Positions 1 to 8,910 are shown, numbered from the stretch's first letter. The stretch is DNA of 64,000 bases from Halobacillus andaensis (GCF_014636475.1 NZ_BMEL01000004.1:372001-436000); one strand, 5' to 3'. The notes: generated by a model from the letters alone, not told the origin. Translations and numbers: made by a program.

Positions 1-1291
1 CTAAGAAAATGATGGAGCTGATCATACCTAATAACGATAAGAATTTCTTTCCGGGAGCTACAATGCTTGCGTTGTTCGTCGTCTTACTTTGTTCCGACCA
101 TTTAAAAATCTTGTAAGCAGTAGCTGTACAGAAAAAGTAGGCAATCGCAACTCCAGTAGAGGACATATCGACTACCCAAAGTAAAGCCTCGCGGCCAAAC
201 CACGGAGCAATTAAACAAACAGCCATTGTAAATAGGATCCCTACATAAGGGGTGTGGTATTTACTGTGTAATGCTCTGAAAGCGTTTGGTAAAATTCTAG
301 CACGCCCCATAGCGAAAGTAAGCCGACTCGCTGAAAGGTAAAATCCATTGAGCCCTGTAAAGATCCCCATACAAATGGCAAGAGCGATAATAAATACACC
401 AGCACGTCCCATATAACTTTGAATGGCATCGCCGGTTCCCCAGACGGAGTTTTGCTCATTAATCTGAGTCAGGAGTTCCTGCCATGGCATCGTGCTTGCA
501 GTAATAATAATCATAAAAGAATAAGCAAGGCCTGCTGCGACCAATGACCAAATGATCAATCCAAATGCTTTTCTTGATTCAAATTGAAACTCTTCAGCTG
601 CTTGGGGGATATTATCAAACCCTACATAAGCAAACGGTGCAACGGCTAAAATTGCTAGAATGGAGGCAATCGCTGGTTGAGAGGGTTCAAAAGCCGGTGT
701 GATATTTTGGAAACTCGGCCCTTCAGCAAATATAGCGCCTACAGCAAGCATAAGAATCCCTAATATAAGAATAATACTGAAAATAAATTGCGTCTTTCCA
801 GAAAAACTTGTTCCTCGAATATTTAAAAAGGCAAATAAAATGAGAACAAAACTTGCGATTAAAATTTGGATGATAGACACATCATATCCCGCCACACTAT
901 ACAAAGTTCCTATAGCTGCGAATTGTGGAAATAGAAACTTAGCTAATAAAGCGAGTGCCGAGGCATTCAATGCAACGATACATATGTATCCTAACGTTAA
1001 AAACCAGCCAGCAAAGAATGCATATTTACGTCCGAATCCAATGTAAGCATAGGAAAACTCACCGCCAGTTACGGGGAATTTCTTTATAAGAAAACCATAG
1101 CTTACTCCTATGATCATCATCAGGGCTGCCCCTAAGAGGATCCCGATTACAACACCGATTGGACCTGCATCCCCAATCCAATCTGTTGGTAGTACAAACG
1201 CTCCCCACCCGATTGCTGAGCCAAATGCAATCGCCCAAACCCAATGAGGTTTTAAAGATTTCTTAAGTTGTCTTCTTTCAAGTTCTGCCAT
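1..1291 (-). CDS. APC-family amino acid permease, C-terminus cut by window edge
   Basis: This is a polytopic membrane transporter of the amino acid-polyamine-organocation superfamily. Translated from the ATG at 1291, it opens with a short charged tail, then GSAIGWGAF and a long hydrophobic segment, then FPVTGGEFSYAYIGFGRKYA. The glycine-rich first helix followed by a TGGEFSYA-like segment is typical of APC permeases. About 430 codons are open to base 1 without a stop, so most of the usual 450-500 residues are present and only the C-terminal end is missing. AGGAGG lies just upstream of the start. The substrate cannot be read from the sequence. The next gene on the same strand ends at a terminator, so this gene is probably transcribed alone. 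Confidence 0.85.
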   Translation of the reverse strand, partial: MAELERRQLKKSLKPHWVWAIAFGSAIGWGAFVLPTDWIGDAGPIGVVIGILLGAALMMIIGVSYGFLIKKFPVTGGEFSYAYIGFGRKYAFFAGWFLTLGYICIVALNASALALLAKFLFPQFAAIGTLYSVAGYDVSIIQILIASFVLILFAFLNIRGTSFSGKTQFIFSIILILGILMLAVGAIFAEGPSFQNITPAFEPSQPAIASILAILAVAPFAYVGFDNIPQAAEEFQFESRKAFGLIIWSLVAAGLAYSFMIIITASTMPWQELLTQINEQNSVWGTGDAIQSYMGRAGVFIIALAICMGIFTGLNGFYLSASRLTFAMGRARILPNAFRALHSKYHTPYVGILFTMAVCLIAPWFGREALLWVVDMSSTGVAIAYFFCTATAYKIFKWSEQSKTTNNASIVAPGKKFLSLLGMISSIIFL

Positions 1292-1619
1292 GAACCAATA
1301 AAGCCTCCTACTAAAATTGACATGCAAGGACCATTCTACTTATTGTGTGGTTATAGTACAAATATCATCCACCGTAATAAACATAATTATTTCACGGCAC
1401 TGAATTTTTATAGTCGTTATTTTATGTATGTGAACTACAAAAAAAACTCTTATAGAGCGGTCAGGATGTCGAAAAAGCTTGGACTGACGCGGTTCCTTTT
1501 TTGTGTCTAGAGAAAATGAACTTGAAAGAGTAGCTTTCCGCGTCGGCTCTCCTGTCTGCTTGTTCTTCAGGAGTCTCCTCTTTTTCCATTCCTTTTTTAA
1601 TAATGGGCTCATAAGGGAA

Positions 1620-1648
1620 CGAGGAGGCATACCATTCGCCCATGGAAA
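1620..1648 (-). repeat. Partial copy of the 127-bp palindromic element
   Basis: On the minus strand this reads TTCCATGGGCGAATGGTATG followed by CCTCCTCG. The element at 37964-38090 reads TTCCACGGGCGAATGGTGTG followed by CCTCCTCG, so only two positions differ in 28. The flanks do not align well, which suggests a truncated or decayed copy. Confidence 0.6.
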
Positions 1649-1697
1649 CTCCAACCCTTTACTCTATCTAACGCAAGAGTTTATACACTTTTTAGGC

Positions 1698-1736
1698 AAA
1701 AAAATGCTTGTAGAGAAACTAAGGCTTCTCTACAAG
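1698..1736 (-). terminator. Intrinsic terminator after the LCP gene
   Basis: On the minus strand an 11-bp perfect stem (CTTGTAGAGAA with TTCTCTACAAG) is followed by CATTTTTTT. It lies about 50 bases beyond the stop of the LCP gene. Confidence 0.85.
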
Positions 1737-1783
1737 CTGTCCACTCTTATAAAGTTGTTTTCGAATATTTCCTGGGAAATAGA

Positions 1784-2824
1784 TTAATATCGATATTCTT
1801 CGTCATGATCTGTATCTGAAGAGTTTTGTTCTTCTCCAGCGAAGGAACTTGGCTCAGATTGCTCTTCTAAATCTAAGTGAGCACGTAACGTGCTTTGGAT
1901 ATTCATTAGACTATTTTCGTCAATTTGAAAATACCAAATCCCATCGTCCTTATAACCGCCTTCCCCTTCTAACTGCATTTCATCGAAGTTTAATCCTTCT
2001 TCACTTAATACGTAGTCTTTATAAGAAGTCATCTGGCTAAACGTTAAATTCGTCTTCATATTATCTCCAATAGAGTCTATGATGTTTCCATAATTTGAAA
2101 TGGATCCTACTGAAGCTGCCTTGTCCACAATCGCTTCAATCATTTCCATTTGACGTTCTCCCCGGGCGAGGTCGCTGTCGTATTGTCTGGACCGAACTAA
2201 AGCTAAAGCTTCTTCCCCATTAACAACTTGACGCCCCTCTTCTAATTCTATAGCGTTCTTTGTATCTTCGCTGTTTTGCTCAGCTAAGTCAAAAGGGACA
2301 TCAAATTCTACGCCATTAATGGAATTTACCACATCTACAAAGGAGTTGAAGTTTAGACGAACATAATAATCAACAGGCACATCTAACAGGTTTTCTACAG
2401 TTTCTATCGTAGCGTCAGTCCCGCCAAATGCGTGAGCATGGGTGATTTTATCGTTGTAGCCCACTTCAGGAATATACGCATAAGAGTCACGGGGAATACT
2501 AACGAGCTTAACAGATTTATCTTCGTCGTTGAAGGTGGCTAGTACCAGGGCATCAGATAAGCTGCGTCCTCCAGAGTCCCGGCTATCTCTAGTTTCACTA
2601 TCATCGACACCAATAAATAAGACGGACGTCGAATTTAAATCAGGAGTCACGATTTCATCTCTTTTATCAGACTTGTCTCCACGATCTAAAGATTCATGAG
2701 AAGCATCTGCTGTGTCTCTAGCTTTATCTGTTAAAAACGCAGCATATCCGGCAGTTGCGCCAACCGTCAGCAATAAAACAAATGCTAGGCTCCATAACGC
2801 TATTTTTAATTTTCTCCTTTTCAT
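1784..2824 (-). CDS. LytR-CpsA-Psr (LCP) family cell-wall polymer ligase
   Basis: LCP enzymes transfer undecaprenyl-linked anionic polymers such as teichoic acids onto peptidoglycan at the outer face of the membrane. The 346-residue protein has a short cytoplasmic KRRK tail, one transmembrane helix (about residues 8-30), a linker, and the LCP domain. Visible signatures are VLFIGVDD, GRSLSDALVLATF, VSIPRDSY, the INGVEFDVP region and ALALVRSRQYDSDLARGERQ, which supply the conserved Arg and Asp residues that bind polyprenyl phosphate and metal. The C-terminus is acidic and Ser-rich. It sits next to yvyE as the paralogue TagV does in B. subtilis, but several LCP paralogues exist and I cannot say which one this is. 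RBS AAGGAG. Confidence 0.88.
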   Translation of the reverse strand: MKRRKLKIALWSLAFVLLLTVGATAGYAAFLTDKARDTADASHESLDRGDKSDKRDEIVTPDLNSTSVLFIGVDDSETRDSRDSGGRSLSDALVLATFNDEDKSVKLVSIPRDSYAYIPEVGYNDKITHAHAFGGTDATIETVENLLDVPVDYYVRLNFNSFVDVVNSINGVEFDVPFDLAEQNSEDTKNAIELEEGRQVVNGEEALALVRSRQYDSDLARGERQMEMIEAIVDKAASVGSISNYGNIIDSIGDNMKTNLTFSQMTSYKDYVLSEEGLNFDEMQLEGEGGYKDDGIWYFQIDENSLMNIQSTLRAHLDLEEQSEPSSFAGEEQNSSDTDHDEEYRY

Positions 2825-2875
2825 CCGTGTAATCTCCTTGTCGTTTTTCTTGTTTCTCTCTCTTTTTAAGATGAT

Positions 2876-3520
2876 TTAAATTTCAATTTGTGATTCCATA
2901 TACTCTTGGCTTCCGTGCTTGATCGTAGCTTGACCGCTCGTTAAATTAGTTATCCAACCCTCAAATTCTTCTACTTCATTATTCTTTACATATACTTCTA
3001 TTTCCACGTTTTCTAAGTAATGAACCTTTTTAATATGATATTTTGAATTCCTAAGTTCATTTTCAAGCTTTCCTAGTAACGTATATTCGACGTGAACAAT
3101 CACTTCTTGCATCAGTTCACGTTTAACGACCCCGGTGGCTCGAATGGCCTCAGATGTTGCACTTGAATACGCTCGAATCAACCCGCCGCCACCTAACTTA
3201 ATTCCTCCAAAATATCGTGTCACTACCACGGCCGTGTCTTTTATTTTCATTTTCTTTAATACTTCCAGCATAGGGACACCAGCTGTACCGCTAGGTTCAC
3301 CATCATCATTAGCTTTTTGAATTAAATCATGCTCGCCAATCATATAAGCTGAACAATTGTGAGCAGCATCATGGTGTTTTTTCTTTATCGATTGAATAAA
3401 TTCTTGAGCTTCTTCTTCCGTTTCGCAGCGCTTTACGTAACCGATGAAACGGGATTTTTGTATATTTATTTCATTTTTACCTTGTTTTTTTACAGTTGTA
3501 TAACATTCTAGCATCGACAT
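2876..3520 (-). CDS. yvyE: YvyE, IMPACT/YigZ family protein (UPF0029)
   Basis: The 214-residue protein has the IMPACT N-terminal domain with the family signature DDGEPSGTAG at about residues 74-83, followed by VVVTRYFGGIKLGGGGLIRAY, and a C-terminal DUF1949-like domain. In other organisms the family is linked to translation and stress or to peptide-bond metabolism, but its role in Bacillus is not settled. Its place beside degS-degU, divergently oriented, is the conserved Bacillaceae arrangement. AGGAGG lies 4 bases before the ATG at 3520 and 10 bases before a second in-frame ATG at 3514, so either could be used. Confidence 0.9.
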   Translation of the reverse strand: MSMLECYTTVKKQGKNEINIQKSRFIGYVKRCETEEEAQEFIQSIKKKHHDAAHNCSAYMIGEHDLIQKANDDGEPSGTAGVPMLEVLKKMKIKDTAVVVTRYFGGIKLGGGGLIRAYSSATSEAIRATGVVKRELMQEVIVHVEYTLLGKLENELRNSKYHIKKVHYLENVEIEVYVKNNEVEEFEGWITNLTSGQATIKHGSQEYMESQIEI

Positions 3521-3674
3521 TTAACCTCCTAAATTTTTATTATATAATGGGTAGTGCAAATGGGGCAACTTAAGGACGAGAAATGTATAAATATTAGTGA
3601 TTAAAAATTCACCCCCATAAATAGACATGGGTCCGACGAATGATTATCGTGAACATTGATGGAGGAGACTTAGT

Positions 3675-4805
3675 ATGAAATCTGGGAACAAAGCACTTGA
3701 TTACATTATTAAAGATATGGTGTCTACCGTATCCAATAGTAAAGATGAAATTTTCCAGATTGGTGAAGATTCTAGAGTAGAGTTTGAAAAATTAGATGAA
3801 GAGCTCGAATCCATCAAAGAGCAAGTGGGTAACCTGATTGAAGACGGAGACGAATTAGAAAGAAAGGTTCGCTCCTCGAGAATACGGCTATCACAAGTAA
3901 GTAAGCAATTTAGACAATATTCTGAAGAGGATATTCGAAAAGTTTATGAGCAGACTCATGAATTGCAGATGGACCTATCCATGACGAGAGAGAAAGAGAA
4001 GCAGCTCCGTGAGCGGCGTGATGAAATTGAAATACGCTTGCGGAATTTAGATGCTACGATTGAACGGGCTGAAGCCCTTTCAGGTAAGATTTCTGTCGTT
4101 TTGAATTATTTAACAGAGGATTTCAAGAATGTGACACAGACGCTTGAAACCGCTAAAGAAAAACAAGAGTTCGGACTGCAGATTATTGAGGCTCAAGAAG
4201 AAGAACGAAGACGTCTTTCTCGCGAAATTCATGATGGACCAGCTCAATCCCTTGCTAATGTTATGTTGCGTTCAGATTTGGTAGAGCGTACCTTTAATGA
4301 ACGAGGTATTGAAGAAGCTTTACTAGAAATGCGTAACGTGAGAAAACTAGTACGTTCTGCCCTTTATGATGTCAGACGTATTATTTACGACCTGCGTCCT
4401 ATGGCGCTGGATGATTTAGGATTAGTTCCTACATTAAAAAAATATTTAGCTACTGTGGAAGAGTATAATCAGCTCCACATTCATTTTGCATCGTTGGGTG
4501 AGGAAAGAAGACTGGAAAGCAAGTATGAAGTAGCGATCTTCAGACTCATTCAGGAAGCTGTCCAAAACGCGGTTAAGCATTCAGAAGCAAGTTCGATTGA
4601 TGTAAAGTTTGAATTAAGGAAGGAAATGACAAAGGTTGTCATTAAAGATGATGGAAAAGGATTTGATCCAACGGTAAAGAAAGAAAAGTCGTTCGGATTA
4701 ATGGGAATGCGAGAGCGAGTCGATATGGTTAATGGTGAACTACATATTCAATCCTCTCCAGGAAAAGGGACCATCGTCACGATTCATATGCCATTAAATG
4801 AGTGA
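3675..4805 (+). CDS. degS: DegS, cytoplasmic sensor histidine kinase
   Basis: DegS phosphorylates DegU and so controls exoenzyme production, motility, competence and biofilm genes. The 376-residue protein has no transmembrane helix. Residues about 30-175 are strongly coiled-coil (the DegS sensor region), followed by the HisKA_3 dimerisation motif EERRRLSREIHDGPAQSL with the phospho-acceptor His186, and a HATPase_c domain with an N box (EAVQNAVKHSEA), KDDGKGFD and GLMGMRERV. Its length is close to B. subtilis DegS (385). It lies upstream of degU, with a 153-bp gap that may hold an extra degU promoter. RBS GGAGGAG. Confidence 0.97.
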   Translation: MKSGNKALDYIIKDMVSTVSNSKDEIFQIGEDSRVEFEKLDEELESIKEQVGNLIEDGDELERKVRSSRIRLSQVSKQFRQYSEEDIRKVYEQTHELQMDLSMTREKEKQLRERRDEIEIRLRNLDATIERAEALSGKISVVLNYLTEDFKNVTQTLETAKEKQEFGLQIIEAQEEERRRLSREIHDGPAQSLANVMLRSDLVERTFNERGIEEALLEMRNVRKLVRSALYDVRRIIYDLRPMALDDLGLVPTLKKYLATVEEYNQLHIHFASLGEERRLESKYEVAIFRLIQEAVQNAVKHSEASSIDVKFELRKEMTKVVIKDDGKGFDPTVKKEKSFGLMGMRERVDMVNGELHIQSSPGKGTIVTIHMPLNE

Positions 4806-4842
4806 AAATAGAGAAAAACTATGTAAAAAGGCATGAATCGTT

Positions 4843-4932
4843 TATAATAGGAAATAGGATTAGGGTCGATCGACTAAAGTTACAGATAAAGAGATAAACA
4901 GATCATCCGAAACAAAATAAATAATCGGATGA
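4843..4932 (+). promoter_or_regulatory. degS-degU spacer: possible degU promoter and hairpin
   Basis: A perfect TATAAT sits at 4843-4848 in the degS-degU gap, although no good -35 box is visible at the usual distance. An 8-bp perfect inverted repeat (TCATCCGA with TCGGATGA, 4903-4932) ends only a few bases before the degU RBS (AGGAGG). In B. subtilis degU has its own promoters in addition to read-through from degS. Here a separate promoter and a leader hairpin are inferred from position. Confidence 0.4.
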
Positions 4933-4958
4933 AAAAATTTAGGAGGTAGACTCAAAAA

Positions 4959-5633
4959 ATGACCAGAATCGTTTTGATTGATGACCACAAATTATTTCGT
5001 GAAGGTGTAAAACGTATCTTAGACTTCGAATCTAGTTTTGAAGTTGTTGCAGAAGGAGACGACGGATCCGCTGCTTTAGACCTTATTGAAACACATAACC
5101 CTGATATCGTTCTAATGGATATCAATATGCCTAGTATGAATGGGGTAGAGGCTACGGCAGAAATTACACAACGCTACCCGAACCTAAAAGTAATCATTCT
5201 ATCCATACATGATGACGAGAACTATGTGACTCATGCTTTAAAAACAGGGGCGCAAGGTTACCTTCTAAAAGAGATGGATTCTGACGCTTTAATTGAAGCG
5301 ATTAAAGTTGTAGGAAATGGTGGTTCTTATCTCCATCCTAAAGTGACCCACAATCTTGTCGCTGAATATCGTCGTTTATCCGATACAAGCTCTAATGAAG
5401 CTTTTCGTACGATTGAATATCGTAAACCGCTGCACCTGCTGACACGTCGTGAATGCGAAGTGCTTCAATTACTAGCGGACGGTCAAAGCAACCGTGGGGT
5501 GGCAGAATCTCTGTTTATTAGTGAGAAGACAGTTAAAAACCACGTGAGTAATATTTTACAAAAAATGAATGTTAATGATCGTACTCAAGCTGTTGTAACA
5601 GCTATTAAAAACGGATGGGTAGAAGTCATATAA
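4959..5633 (+). CDS. degU: DegU, two-component response regulator
   Basis: This is a NarL/FixJ-type response regulator of 224 residues (B. subtilis: 229). The receiver domain shows the acidic pair in LIDDH, the phosphorylated Asp54 in VLMDINMP, and the conserved Thr/Ser and Lys region (ILSIHDD, YLLKEMD). The LuxR-type helix-turn-helix lies at about residues 158-205 ([31 protein letters not shown]). It controls degradative enzymes, competence and flagellar genes depending on its phosphorylation state, and it lies beside its kinase and upstream of the comF and flagellar blocks. RBS AGGAGG. A strong terminator follows. Confidence 0.97.
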   Translation: MTRIVLIDDHKLFREGVKRILDFESSFEVVAEGDDGSAALDLIETHNPDIVLMDINMPSMNGVEATAEITQRYPNLKVIILSIHDDENYVTHALKTGAQGYLLKEMDSDALIEAIKVVGNGGSYLHPKVTHNLVAEYRRLSDTSSNEAFRTIEYRKPLHLLTRRECEVLQLLADGQSNRGVAESLFISEKTVKNHVSNILQKMNVNDRTQAVVTAIKNGWVEVI

Positions 5634-5638
5634 TCGTG

Positions 5639-5674
5639 AATCTCTCTAACTACTAAAAGTTAGGGAGATTTTTT
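5639..5674 (+). terminator. Intrinsic terminator after degU
   Basis: A 12-bp stem with one G-T pair (AATCTCTCTAAC with GTTAGGGAGATT) is followed by TTTTTT. Confidence 0.9.
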
Positions 5675-5711
5675 GTGAGGCAGTATGTAAGAATAGCGGC
5701 GTAAAAAAAAC

Positions 5712-5790
5712 TGTGCAAATGTTAATAAAATGCTTTAAATGTAAGAAAAATTGCTGTAAATGTAAGCATTATCTGCTCAAATGTTAGAAA
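5712..5790. repeat. Array of four about 21-bp degenerate repeats
   Basis: The motif AAATGTWAR starts at 5717, 5737, 5758 and 5779, at steps of 20, 21 and 21 bases. Each is preceded by TGC plus 0-3 bases. It lies in the non-coding gap between degU and the DegV-family gene. A related array lies at 45484-45580. Confidence 0.6.
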
Positions 5791-5917
5791 AAGCAGTTCT
5801 CCTAATCTATAAACTTCAGGTGCAATCTCATGGCCCTTCATGTAAAATAATAACCAAAGCAAAGTAATGAAGCTTGTACATAAAATGTGTAAATGAGAAA
5901 ACAAGGAGTCTGATCCT

Positions 5918-6763
5918 ATGAAAACAGCGATACTTACGGATAGCACAGCCTATATCCCTAAAAAAGTACGCCAATCTAAATCTATACATATGGTTCCTTT
6001 AAATGTTGTTTTTGGAGAGGAATCTTACCAAGAAGAAATGGACGTCACAGTTGATGATTTTTACGATATGGTTAAAGAAAATAAAGAGTTGCCAAAGACG
6101 TCACAGCCCTCGATTGGTTTAATGACCGAGAAGCTGGAAGAGCTGGCCAAAGATTACGACGCCGTTGTGGCCATTCATTTATCCAGCGGCATTAGTGGAA
6201 CGTATCAAGGAATGATCACCGCTGGAGAAATGATAGAGGATATCGACGTCCACGTCTTTGATTCCGAAATCAGCTGCCTGATGCAAGGCTTCTATGCACT
6301 TGAAGCTTCTGAACTTGCCAGCAATGGAGCGCTCCCTGAGCAAATACTAACGAGACTTGAAGAGATGAAACAATCGATGCAAGCCTATTTCATGGTGGAT
6401 GATTTGTCTCACCTTCAGCGCGGCGGCCGCTTGAATGGCGCTCAAGCCTTTGTCGGCAGCCTGCTGCAAGTAAAGCCTGTGCTTCATTTTGTAAATACAA
6501 AAATTGTTCCCTTTGAAAAGATCCGTACACGAAAGAAGGCTTTGAAGCGAATACTTACTTTATTTGAAGAGTCTATTAAGGAAGACGGGCGCTACAAAGC
6601 GAGTGTTATTCATGCGAATCAACCTGAGGAAGCGGAACAAATTAAGCGTGAAATCGAGTCACAGTTTTCAAATGTTGAAGTGACGGTCAGCTACTTCGGT
6701 CCTGTTATCGGTACACACCTGGGGGAAGGTGCGATGGGGCTGGGATGGTATCGCCAATCGTAA
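5918..6763 (+). CDS. yviA: DegV family fatty-acid-binding protein (YviA/FakB-like)
   Basis: DegV proteins bind a long-chain fatty acid and present it to the FakA kinase for phosphorylation, feeding phospholipid synthesis. The 281-residue protein has the N-terminal TDSTAYIP motif, the lipid-head-group loop HLSSGISGTYQ at about residues 88-98, VFDSEISCLMQG, and DLSHLQRGGRL in the C-terminal half, all characteristic of DegV/FakB. It lies between degU and comFA exactly as in B. subtilis. No fakA is in this window. The link to DegU is positional only. RBS AAGGAG. Confidence 0.93.
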   Translation: MKTAILTDSTAYIPKKVRQSKSIHMVPLNVVFGEESYQEEMDVTVDDFYDMVKENKELPKTSQPSIGLMTEKLEELAKDYDAVVAIHLSSGISGTYQGMITAGEMIEDIDVHVFDSEISCLMQGFYALEASELASNGALPEQILTRLEEMKQSMQAYFMVDDLSHLQRGGRLNGAQAFVGSLLQVKPVLHFVNTKIVPFEKIRTRKKALKRILTLFEESIKEDGRYKASVIHANQPEEAEQIKREIESQFSNVEVTVSYFGPVIGTHLGEGAMGLGWYRQS

Positions 6764-6767
6764 TGCA

Positions 6768-6802
6768 TGAGCGCCTGTCTGTGAGACTCAAGCAGGCGCT
6801 CA
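6768..6802 (+). terminator. 10-bp perfect inverted repeat between yviA and comFA
   Basis: TGAGCGCCTG pairs perfectly with CAGGCGCTCA, followed by only ATTTAT. It may be a weak terminator or a leader hairpin just ahead of the comFA RBS. Confidence 0.55.
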
Positions 6803-6824
6803 ATTTATGAAAGCAGGTGATGCT

Positions 6825-8234
6825 ATGCTGAAACGATTTAAGAAAAACCCTTCGAGCAACTTTCCTCCATTTCAATCTTTCCCTGAGGATTCCCCCTATC
6901 AATTCCTTTCTGGAAAAATTCTTACTCAAACTGAACTCCCTTTACCTGTTGAAGAGCTGCAGCTATTGGAAGAGCAATCACTCGTGATGAAGCTGCCTTC
7001 TCTAACGAATACTCGAAGTACTTGGCAATGTCACCGTTGTGGCACGGATAAGCCTTATTTCTTCGCGCGGTTTCCGCATGCTGGATGCCGGAAAAAATGC
7101 ACATACTGCCGGAACTGCATTATGATGGGGCGCGTTATGGAATGTGAGCCGTTATATTGGTTTAGTCCTTTGGCAGTGTGGAAGAAACATCATTCTCCCT
7201 GTCAGTGGGAAGGAGAGTTGACGAATGCTCAATCAAACGCAGCTGAACACATTGTTTTAGCCATCGAGAAACGAGAAGAGCTGCTCGTATGGGCGGTGTG
7301 TGGAGCAGGGAAGACAGAGATGCTGTTTCCCGGGCTAACCTATGCACTCAGGCAGGGAATGAGGGTATGTTTAGCTACACCGCGGACAGATGTTGTTCGT
7401 GAACTGTTTCCTCGTTTAACGTCATCGTTTCCAGAGGTGGAAATTCAAGCGTTGTATGGTGACAGTGAAGAGAAGAGCGGCTCTGCCCAGCTTTTAATGG
7501 CTACGACCCATCAGCTTTATCGATACTCCCAAGCGTTTGACGTTATGATTATCGATGAAATTGACGCTTTTCCTTTTCACAATGACGACTCTCTGAAATG
7601 GGCGGCTAAACGAGCTGCTAAAGATCATGCTTCACAGATTTATTTAACGGCCACACCTCGCAAAAAAGAAAAGCGCCGCATACGGCAGAAGCAGTTACCC
7701 ACTGTCTTTATTCCCTCCCGTTTCCACGGCTATCCTCTCCCAGTTCCTACTTTAAAGTTAGTCACTACTTTACGTTCACGACTATCAAAAGGCACGCTTC
7801 CAAAATCCATCCTCCAACGCATTTTCAACCAACAAACAGGAAAACGCCAATTATTAATTTTCGCTTCTACGATCCAATATGCGGAGAACATCAAAGGGAT
7901 TTTGTCCAGCCGCTTGTTGGTTTCTTCGGTGCATGCAGAAGATCCAGCTCGAGCGGATAAAATTTTGGCTTTTCGGAACCGTGAACTGGATGTATTAGTG
8001 ACAACCACCATTTTGGAGCGGGGCGTTACGTTTCCTTCGGTTGATGTGTTCGTCATTGATGCGGGTCACCAAGTCTTTGATGAAGCAGCTCTCGTGCAAA
8101 TTGCAGGGAGGGCTGGTAGAAGCCATAAAGACCCGGATGGAGAAGTGATCTTTTTTCATAGTGGAAAAACAAATGCCATGTTTGAAGCCCAAGAAGCGAT
8201 CCATCAAATGAATATAAAGGCGAAAAACCAATGA
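6825..8234 (+). CDS. comFA: ComFA, DEAD-box ATPase of DNA uptake
   Basis: ComFA is a membrane-associated helicase-like ATPase that helps drive single-stranded transforming DNA into the cytoplasm. A four-cysteine zinc finger lies near residues 69-98 (CHRCGTD, CTYCRNC). Walker A is AVCGAGKTEM at about 156-165, Walker B is IIDEIDAF, motif III is LTATP, and motif VI is QIAGRAGR. I chose the ATG at 6825 rather than the in-frame ATG at 6807 because AGCAGGTGA lies correctly ahead of 6825, giving 469 residues (B. subtilis: 463). It overlaps comFC by four bases. B. subtilis has comFB between these genes and it is absent here. Confidence 0.95.
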   Translation: MLKRFKKNPSSNFPPFQSFPEDSPYQFLSGKILTQTELPLPVEELQLLEEQSLVMKLPSLTNTRSTWQCHRCGTDKPYFFARFPHAGCRKKCTYCRNCIMMGRVMECEPLYWFSPLAVWKKHHSPCQWEGELTNAQSNAAEHIVLAIEKREELLVWAVCGAGKTEMLFPGLTYALRQGMRVCLATPRTDVVRELFPRLTSSFPEVEIQALYGDSEEKSGSAQLLMATTHQLYRYSQAFDVMIIDEIDAFPFHNDDSLKWAAKRAAKDHASQIYLTATPRKKEKRRIRQKQLPTVFIPSRFHGYPLPVPTLKLVTTLRSRLSKGTLPKSILQRIFNQQTGKRQLLIFASTIQYAENIKGILSSRLLVSSVHAEDPARADKILAFRNRELDVLVTTTILERGVTFPSVDVFVIDAGHQVFDEAALVQIAGRAGRSHKDPDGEVIFFHSGKTNAMFEAQEAIHQMNIKAKNQ

Positions 8235-8902
8235 GGTGCGTCATTTGTTTTGAATCTGTCCTGCCTGAGGTCAATTGGACGAACTTTCTGCTCGTGCAAA
8301 AGGAAGTAAAGCTTTGTACCACTTGCTTTGAAAAGTTTGACGTGATTACGGAGCCGGGGTGTCCTTTGTGTGGACGAGCAGACAGCAGCGGAGTTTGTTA
8401 CGACTGCGAACGGTGGGAGGGCTCGTCTTACCAGGGTGTCTTAACGAAGAATGTATCTGTGTTTTCTTACAATGATTTCGCCAGGGAGCTTGTCGCACGG
8501 TGGAAGTACCGGGGGGACTTTACGCTTATTGAGGCGTTTGCTGAAGCTGCCCAGACGAAGTATAAAAACTACTTTCAAATGATGGAAGCCGACCTTGTCG
8601 CAATACCATTAAGTAAGGAGCGATTATTGGAGCGGGGATTTAATCAATCGGATGCGCTGATTACTCTGCTCGGTGTGTCTCCTCATCGCTTTTTGAAAAG
8701 GAGGGGGAGTGAGAAGCAGTCGAAGAAAGGTCGAAGTGAACGGCTGCTTGGAGAGAATCCATTTATCCTGGTTAAGCCCACGGAGCGGCCGGTCGTGCTG
8801 GTGGATGATATTTATACGACGGGCATGACGGTGAGGCATTTGGCTTTGCTTTTACGAGAAGCGGGGTGTCCAGAGGTTTATTCGTTTACACTTTTTCGCT
8901 AG
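8231..8902 (+). CDS. comFC: ComFC, phosphoribosyltransferase-fold competence protein
   Basis: ComFC works with ComFA in DNA uptake. The 223-residue protein starts with zinc-ligand pairs (CVICF, CTTCF, CPLCGR, CYDCERW) and ends with a type I phosphoribosyltransferase motif, VVLVDDIYTTGMTVRH, at about residues 188-203. The start ATG overlaps the comFA stop (ATGA), so the two are translationally coupled. Confidence 0.94.
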   Translation: MRCVICFESVLPEVNWTNFLLVQKEVKLCTTCFEKFDVITEPGCPLCGRADSSGVCYDCERWEGSSYQGVLTKNVSVFSYNDFARELVARWKYRGDFTLIEAFAEAAQTKYKNYFQMMEADLVAIPLSKERLLERGFNQSDALITLLGVSPHRFLKRRGSEKQSKKGRSERLLGENPFILVKPTERPVVLVDDIYTTGMTVRHLALLLREAGCPEVYSFTLFR

Positions 8903-8910
8903 GTTCTCTT

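Larger units (their letters stand above)
1292..1783. other. 492-bp intergenic region with decayed palindromic repeat
   Basis: There is no convincing gene. The short open frames here on both strands have no family resemblance and overlap each other. Bases 1620-1648, read on the minus strand, match the left half of the palindromic element at 37964-38090 over roughly 28 bases, so this looks like a decayed relative. Bases about 1470-1540 hold further imperfect inverted sequence (GACGCGG facing CCGCGTC). A minus-strand terminator occupies 1698-1736. Confidence 0.6.

Noticed and set aside
699-1046. Plus-strand frame of about 115 codons inside the permease
   Set aside because: It lies antisense to a clear transmembrane transporter gene and shows only its complement's composition.
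1340-1654. Minus-strand open frame of about 100 codons in the intergenic region after the permease start
   Set aside because: It overlaps repeat-derived sequence, another frame on the same strand covers the same part, and no RBS or protein-like motif is present.
1503-1787. Plus-strand open frame of about 94 codons
   Set aside because: It crosses a minus-strand terminator and the palindromic fragment, runs into the LCP gene end, and its codon use is unlike neighbouring genes.
5712-5790. ComK binding boxes upstream of the comF region
   Set aside because: The AAAA-N5-TTTT pairs expected for ComK are not found with proper spacing. The motif here is a different iterated unit.
5722-5946. Minus-strand hydrophobic frame over the 21-bp repeat array
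   Set aside because: It runs through the repeats and over the start of the DegV-family gene. The hydrophobicity follows from AT-rich sequence.
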